Source: Talpa occidentalis (lineage: Eukaryota; Chordata; Mammalia; Eulipotyphla; Talpidae). Taken from it: a stretch of 64,000 nt of DNA. The notes under the pieces were generated by a model. The model saw only the letters and a program-made list of their open reading frames with translations. It was not told the DNA's origin and searched no databases. Shown here piece after piece: positions 58,921 through 64,000 of the stretch. The stretch spans positions 82,133,106-82,197,105 of the forward strand of contig NW_023601104.1 of NCBI RefSeq assembly GCF_014898055.3. Reading direction: 5' to 3'. The translations under genes and the position numbers were made by a program. Each line of letters opens with the position of its first letter. The first letter of the stretch is position 1.

Positions 58921-59189
58921 GTTTTTAAAGATTTATTTATTTATGCATACAACTGGGGTACAGGCTAGAGGTGCAAGGGATGAGAAGATTCACCAGAGAC
59001 AGAGTGGGGAGCAGATTAGGCAGACTGACTGAAATACACTGCTGAGGGGAGCAGCAGGAGAGACAGGAGAGGTCTGCTGCACCATGTGGGTAGCTCCCTG
59101 GCTGGCCAGGGATGAAACTCGTGCTGCAGAGGCTGCGGATAGCTTCATAGCGCTGTGCTTAACCCCTTGCACCACCATGGAGGCCCAAA
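58921..59189 (-). mobile_element. tRNA-derived SINE (Rhin-1-like, type A)
   Basis: Minus strand: GGGCCTCCATGGTGGTGCAAGG head, GTTTCATCCCTGGCC B-box, GCATAAATAAATAAATC tail. Flanked by GAGGGATTT (58912-58920, 59190-59198). Confidence 0.9.
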
Positions 59190-59198
59190 GAGGGATTT

Positions 59199-60860
59199 TT
59201 TTAGGAAAGCAAATAATGGAAGCAATTCATAGGGAGTGGATTAATAATGGTCGGTAGAATAACACCCAGTAGAGACAATGAATGAATTATAACCATATTT
59301 AACTTCATAGGTTAAAAATTAGAATGATAATGAAGCAAGCTGTATTTACAAGATTGCATATCACATATCATTTTTGTAAATCTCAAAACAAATTTGTCAT
59401 GGGATTTGTACAGAAACACTATGAATATAAAACAAATGAATGGCAGATTCTGGATAGTTTTCACCTCTTGGGAAGATGAAAAGAGATGAGCTATGAAAGT
59501 AGCACAGGAGTAGGCACACACAAATGTAACTGTTAGTATTTCCAGTCTACAGAAGGTGGTGTTAGTTTTGTGCGTGTTAAAACTACCAAATATTTCTATA
59601 TATTATTATGTATTCATCATGAGTTATTTAATAAAAATCTGAAATTAGGCATTGCCTTTCTAGAAGACACTGAAGAGCACATGTAGTGAGTCATGCAGTG
59701 GTTATGTCCTTCCATTCCTTTCTGCCTCCCCTCCTACTGGAGATGGCTAAGGCAGTTCTGTGAATCTCAGCAACACACTTTGAAAAGCACTCTTTTGAAG
59801 ATAGCTTTCATGTGATTTGAATAGGTAATTTGGAAAGTCTCTATAATAATAATACAATTCTGTGTCCCCTAGTTTCTCTATACCGGAGAGAAAGCAAACA
59901 TCTTCTATGCTGCATGAGTGAGAAACATGGGCCCTATTCATGACTCCTGACCCCTCCTGCCTACCTCACCTCTGCTAAATTACCAACTCCTTTTATTCAC
60001 AGCTACTCCATATCCTTTTTATCTATCCGTTTCTTTCCATCACTATTGCTACTCTAGATAACTATTGTTGATTGAAATAAAAGACGGAATAATAGTTATA
60101 CAAGGTGTTTATTAAATAGTCAAAGCAAGGATTTCCACCTTGAAAGCAGTTCAACAGACTTTCCCCTATAGAATTGTCCTCAAAATAACAAATTTAAGTT
60201 TAGTTAATATAGAGAAAAGCAGTGAGTCATTGAAGTCAAATAATGTACTTATTTTTGGAAGGGGGTGGTTTCTGGTTTTCATTGATAGCCTTAGATCTCT
60301 CAATTTCCTGAGTTATCTTGACCCCCAAGATAGGTTGATGCTGTCTATGGCAGAGGAGTTCAAATGCTGGGGTTTAATCATCTCTTCCCTTATATCTAAA
60401 CAATGCACTGCGGACCTGAGAAGGCTGGGTTTAAATTAAATTGTTTAAAACTTTTTTGTCTGGCTCCTCCCTTATTAGTGGAGATTTACCCTCAGGCAGC
60501 AGATTTTTGTATAGGCTACTTACAGGTCAAGGCTGGTCTGACTTTGACTCTAGGCAGATGACTTTGCTCTTTAAACCCAAGTCTGGGAAGGAAATGGGTT
60601 CTCAGACATTCACAATATATTCACATGGCATATTTATTTCGTTGGAGTATTTCAATAAAACTCTTCCTCATCGCCTTCTGACTCTAAATGCTTTCTTTCT
60701 GTAGTGTTGCAGGGGTCCCTCTCCCAAAACACACATCCAATCCTGTGGTTCTCTTACTGAGAGAACAATAGTTAGTGAACAATAGTTAGTTAACAATAGT
60801 TCAGTCAACAACAGTTAGTTACTGAGAAGGTTCCCATAGTCCTCAGAAAATACAACCTCT
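59199..60860. other. Unique non-coding sequence
   Basis: No gene recognised. 60630-60720 has TTCAATAAAACTCTTCC and a CTGTAGTGTTGCAGGGG step that could be the end of a worn LTR, but its start is not visible. Four 14-bp units follow at 60763. Confidence 0.35.
60763..60819. repeat. Short tandem repeat, 4 units
   Basis: GAACAATAGTTAGT twice exactly (60763-60776, 60777-60790), then two diverged units (60791-60805, 60806-60819). Confidence 0.88.
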
Positions 60861-61131
60861 GGCCTCCCTGGTGGTGCAGGGGTTAAGATGCAAACTATGA
60901 AGCTATCCGCAGCCACTGCAGCACGAGTTCGATCCCCAGCCAGGGAGCTACCCACAAGGTGCAGCAGACTTCTCCTGACTCACCCACTGCTCCCCTCAGC
61001 AGTGTATTTCAGTCAGTCTGCCTGTTCTGTTCCGCACTATGTCTCTGATGAATCCTCTCACCTCCTGCACCTCTGGCCTGTACCCCAGTTCTTGTATGCA
61101 TAAATAAGTAAATCTTTAAAAAAAAAAAAAG
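60861..61131 (+). mobile_element. tRNA-derived SINE (Rhin-1-like, type A)
   Basis: GGCCTCCCTGGTGGTGCAGGGG head, GAGTTCGATCCCCAGCC B-box, GCATAAATAAGTAAATC tail plus poly-A. No clear duplications. Confidence 0.9.
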
Positions 61132-61239
61132 CAACTTCCCCGAAGCATAGTATTCATCCTGCTCATTTATCTGGCCCTGGTACACCTCAATTTCACATGT
61201 CAATATTACTTGTTTAAATCTGCAAAACTCTCAGCATTC

Positions 61240-61850
61240 AAGCACCCCCATGTTTCTCTTGCTTGCCACAATTGCACGTCTAGAATGCCTTTCTACCAAT
61301 TCCTGACTGGCTGCTCCCTCCTTAGAACAACATCATGGTGTAATCATGATGATCTGATTAGTGTGACTACACGCCTCTCCGATATACCCCCATACAACTT
61401 CCATTTATTCTTATCATGTACCTGTTGCTGGATACAGACCTTAGATGTCCCAAGCACTAAAACTTCTCTGGTTCCCGCTCTATGTCTTCATATGTAGTTC
61501 AAGATGAAAATGAAGTTGAATCATAAGTATGTGAAAATCTTCAAACGCTGGTTTTTCCCAGTATGGTGATGTGTTGTTTATGTTGAAGTAGCAGCTATAT
61601 AATTAAAAAAAATCTGTGTCCCTGCACTTCTGTGACTTTAATGAAAAATGGTCTTTTTATTGAGTTATTCACTGCTGCATTTATTTGCTGTGATGTTTTG
61701 AAATTACCTGTCTTCCTATATCTCTCTACCTTCAGGGTATGTGTTATGCCTTGTTAACTATTAGACTCTTGGTGTCTGCCCCAGAATACCTGTATCATGC
61801 ACATTTGTTAAAGGAAAGAAGGAATAAATGAGTAATGAATGTCCAAAATC
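61240..61850 (+). repeat. L2 remnant
   Basis: Sense LINE-2 like text ending 'cactgctgcatttatttgctg', 'ttagactcttggtgtctg', 'gaaggaataaatgagtaatgaatg'. The last part corresponds to the conserved L2 3' end. Diverged; ends approximate. Confidence 0.5.
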
Positions 61851-61998
61851 TATTATTCTTCTTGCCTTGTTACTAATTACACAAAGTGGCTGATCAGATT
61901 TCTAAATTCATCCTAACTCTTTTTTAACTATATACTTCATTATTGAATCTGAGCCACCAAACTAAATGAGTAGACAATAATTCCATGCCTACCTTTTA

Positions 61999-62259
61999 GT
62001 TTTTTAAGATTTATTTATGTATGTATACAAGAACTGGGGTGTAGGCCAGAAGTGTGGGGAGTGAGAGGATTCACAAAAGACAGAGTGGGGGGCAGAAGAA
62101 TTTGACAGAAATACTCTGCTGAGGCGAGCAGTGGGCGAGACAGAAGAGGTCTGCTGCACCATGTAGGTAGCTCCCTGGCCGGATGGGAATCGAACTCTTG
62201 CAGTGGCTGCAGATAGCTTAATAGTGCTGTGCTTAACCCCTTGCACCACTAGGGAAGCC
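61999..62259 (-). mobile_element. tRNA-derived SINE (Rhin-1-like, type A)
   Basis: Minus strand: GGGCTTCCCTAGTGGTGCAAGG head and GTATACATACATAAATAAATC tail. Flanked by exact 16-bp CCATGCCTACCTTTTA (61983-61998, 62260-62275). Confidence 0.92.
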
Positions 62260-62299
62260 CCATGCCTACCTTTTAAACAGCCTTAAGATAGAACTCCTA

Positions 62300-62600
62300 G
62301 GGCCTCCCCGGTGGTGCAGTGGTTGAGCGCTGGGTTGCGAAGCTGCCCGCAGCCACTGCGGCATCGGTTCGATCCCCGGCTGCTCCCCGGCCACAGGAAG
62401 AGGGTCCCACATGGTGCGCAGACCTCTCCTGCCGCCCGCTGCTCCCCTCAGCAGTGTACTTCGGTCCTTCTACCTGCTCTGCTCCCCGCTCTGGCTCTGG
62501 TGAATTTTCTCACCCTCCCATGCTTCTGACTGTACCCAGTGCATGTATAAACAAAAAACAAACAAATAAATAAATAAAACATGCCTCTATTAAAAAAAAA
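62300..62600 (+). mobile_element. tRNA-derived SINE (Rhin-1-like, type B)
   Basis: GGGCCTCCCCGGTGGTGCAGTGG head, GGTTCGATCCCCGGCTGCTCC (extra segment), tail with CAAACAAATAAATAAATAAAA. Flanked by exact 15-bp AAGATAGAACTCCTA (62285-62299, 62601-62615). It stands only 24 bp from the right duplication of the SINE at 61999, in opposite orientation. Confidence 0.93.
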
Positions 62601-62615
62601 AAGATAGAACTCCTA

Positions 62616-64000
62616 AATGGTATTAATTTAAGTCACTAATTCAAAAGTTACTTCTAATTCTCCAAAATTTACAAAAATTCATCAGAAATGAAAGATATCA
62701 AATGACAAATATATCTTACCTCTACATTTTACTTTCCAAATAGACCATCTAAAGACATCATTTTTCATTTTGCTATAGAAATTTATTACCTACCGATACA
62801 AAACAAATTGTTCCAAATGTAGCATCCTAAAAAGCTTAAAAAATAAATATATTTTTAAAAAATCTCAGTTTCTGTAGTGAGGAATCATCACATTTCCATT
62901 TAGACGGTTCTGGTTCAAGTTCTGTCCTGGGACAGCAATCATGGTGGGTAGGTGTCCGCCAAGTTTGCAGGTGTCCGCCAAGTTTGCAGACATACCTGCA
63001 TCTCAAGGGTCAGTTTCTAAACTCACACACACAGCTGTTGATGGGGTGATCTTGCTTTCTTGTCATACAGACCTTTTGATGACCTGATACAACCTGCTAG
63101 TTCTGCTAGCCCATCAGTCATTATGGTCCAATAATGATCTGTTCTACCTCCATATGGGCAACCTATCTGAATTAGCTTGCCCTAGCCAGCTGGTTTCCTT
63201 AAAAAACAAAACCAACCAACCAAACAAACAAAACCAGTGTTCTCACTGCTGGCAAACTGTTGAAGTCAGTATGCTCAAACCTCCCTTTACATTTTCTTAA
63301 GGCAAAGGGCAACATGGCAGATAGAGTGAAGGTCAAGGTCTAGGCAGGATTCTGGAGAAAGAGCCATCATTGGAATAAAAAAGTTACCTATCTTTGTCAC
63401 ATCCCTTTGTCAAACCACACTATAGATCTAAGCAAAGAACATCAACAGTGAAAACAGAAATAAATGGAAACCCCTTAGTCTCAAGAGCTCTAGGTATTTA
63501 AGAAAAGAGAAAGAAACATCTTTGGAAGATCAAGTTAAATTCCTTTGGACATTTTCAATGTTTGGCTTTGAATCCCAATAATCAGTGAAGAATATTAGTA
63601 TATGATTCCTGTGAGCCTTCGGTGAATGCCTCTTTTTAAGGATTTAGTTTTTCTTTCACTGCATTTTAGTAATCACTCATGCGGCTATGAAAATCGGATA
63701 ATGGCCCACAATACATCCTGACATGAAAAAGAATGCAAGGGGAAATAAAGCAAGAAACCACAACACGCAGACATTATCAATTCAGGCTCAATCAGGCTTC
63801 GCAGGTGGAATCAGTCTTAATTCAAAGGGCCTCTCCTCAGAGATGGAGGCAAGTGATACTTTTCTTTGTGGCCTTTCAGAGCTTTTCATTCCACACAATC
63901 ATAGCATACACCACGTTTGAAAGCTGAGCTTTCGGAAATATGTAACAGGACGTTGAAATGAGAAGAGGGAAGAGGCAGAAAGACGTTTTTACTGAAAAGC
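62616..64000. other. Unique non-coding sequence
   Basis: No gene or interspersed repeat recognised. A 19-bp exact tandem pair lies at 62950-62987. Confidence 0.4.
62950..62987. repeat. 19-bp exact tandem duplication
   Basis: AGGTGTCCGCCAAGTTTGC twice, head to tail, with no mismatch. Confidence 0.95.

Noticed and set aside
60060..60715. Possible LTR ending near AATAAAACTCTTCC
   Set aside because: No defined start and no homologous copy in the window; left as unassigned.

Overview
This window is mammalian nuclear DNA. It is AT-rich and dense in SINE, LINE and LTR retroelements, and it has no protein-coding gene, rRNA, tRNA or CRISPR array that I can support. The commonest repeat is a tRNA-derived SINE of about 250-300 bp (25 copies recognised). 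It begins GGGCCTCCCTGGTGGCGCA, has an internal B-box (GTTCGATCCCCGG) and ends in ATAAATAAATCTTT plus a poly-A tail. It is not Alu, B1/B2, CHR, CAN or the vespertilionid VES element. From memory it best fits the Rhin-1 type SINE of horseshoe-bat relatives (Rhinolophoidea), so a bat is my best guess, held with moderate confidence because I cannot search a repeat library.

Layout. 1-5.9 kb: mostly unique sequence with three reverse-strand SINEs, an old L1 3' piece (3.3-3.8 kb) and a repeat-free candidate regulatory stretch (5.15-5.7 kb). 5.9-9.4 kb: a long antisense ancient L1 ORF2 fragment carrying two SINEs. 10-18.3 kb: SINEs, a candidate LTR with U3 repeats, a head-on inverted pair of one ERV LTR family (12.8-13.9 kb), a solo LTR of a second family (16.6-17.1 kb) and an old MaLR-type LTR. 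18.3-33 kb: mostly unique sequence with MIR/L2 remnants, a further copy of the first LTR family (27.0-27.7 kb) and a 110-bp tandem duplication (31.5 kb). 33-42 kb: an antisense L1M broken by two SINEs at one target site, and a 5'-truncated L1 with clear target-site duplications (40.2-41.3 kb). 42-48.3 kb: SINE pair, a candidate LTR, MaLR-like LTRs and a nest of SINEs (47.1-48.2 kb). 50.1-52.1 kb: a complete LTR-internal-LTR element with a 5-bp target-site duplication and no coding capacity, sitting inside an L1 3' end. 52-64 kb: a solo LTR with a 4-bp duplication (54.6 kb), a 5'-inverted (twin-primed) L1 (57.5-57.9 kb), more SINEs and an L2.

No genes act together here. The window reads as a gene desert or the inside of a very long intron. 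What it offers is insertion history: target-site duplications and nesting let several elements be ordered in time. The one possible functional layer is a few repeat-free blocks with transcription-factor-like motifs, which are inference only.
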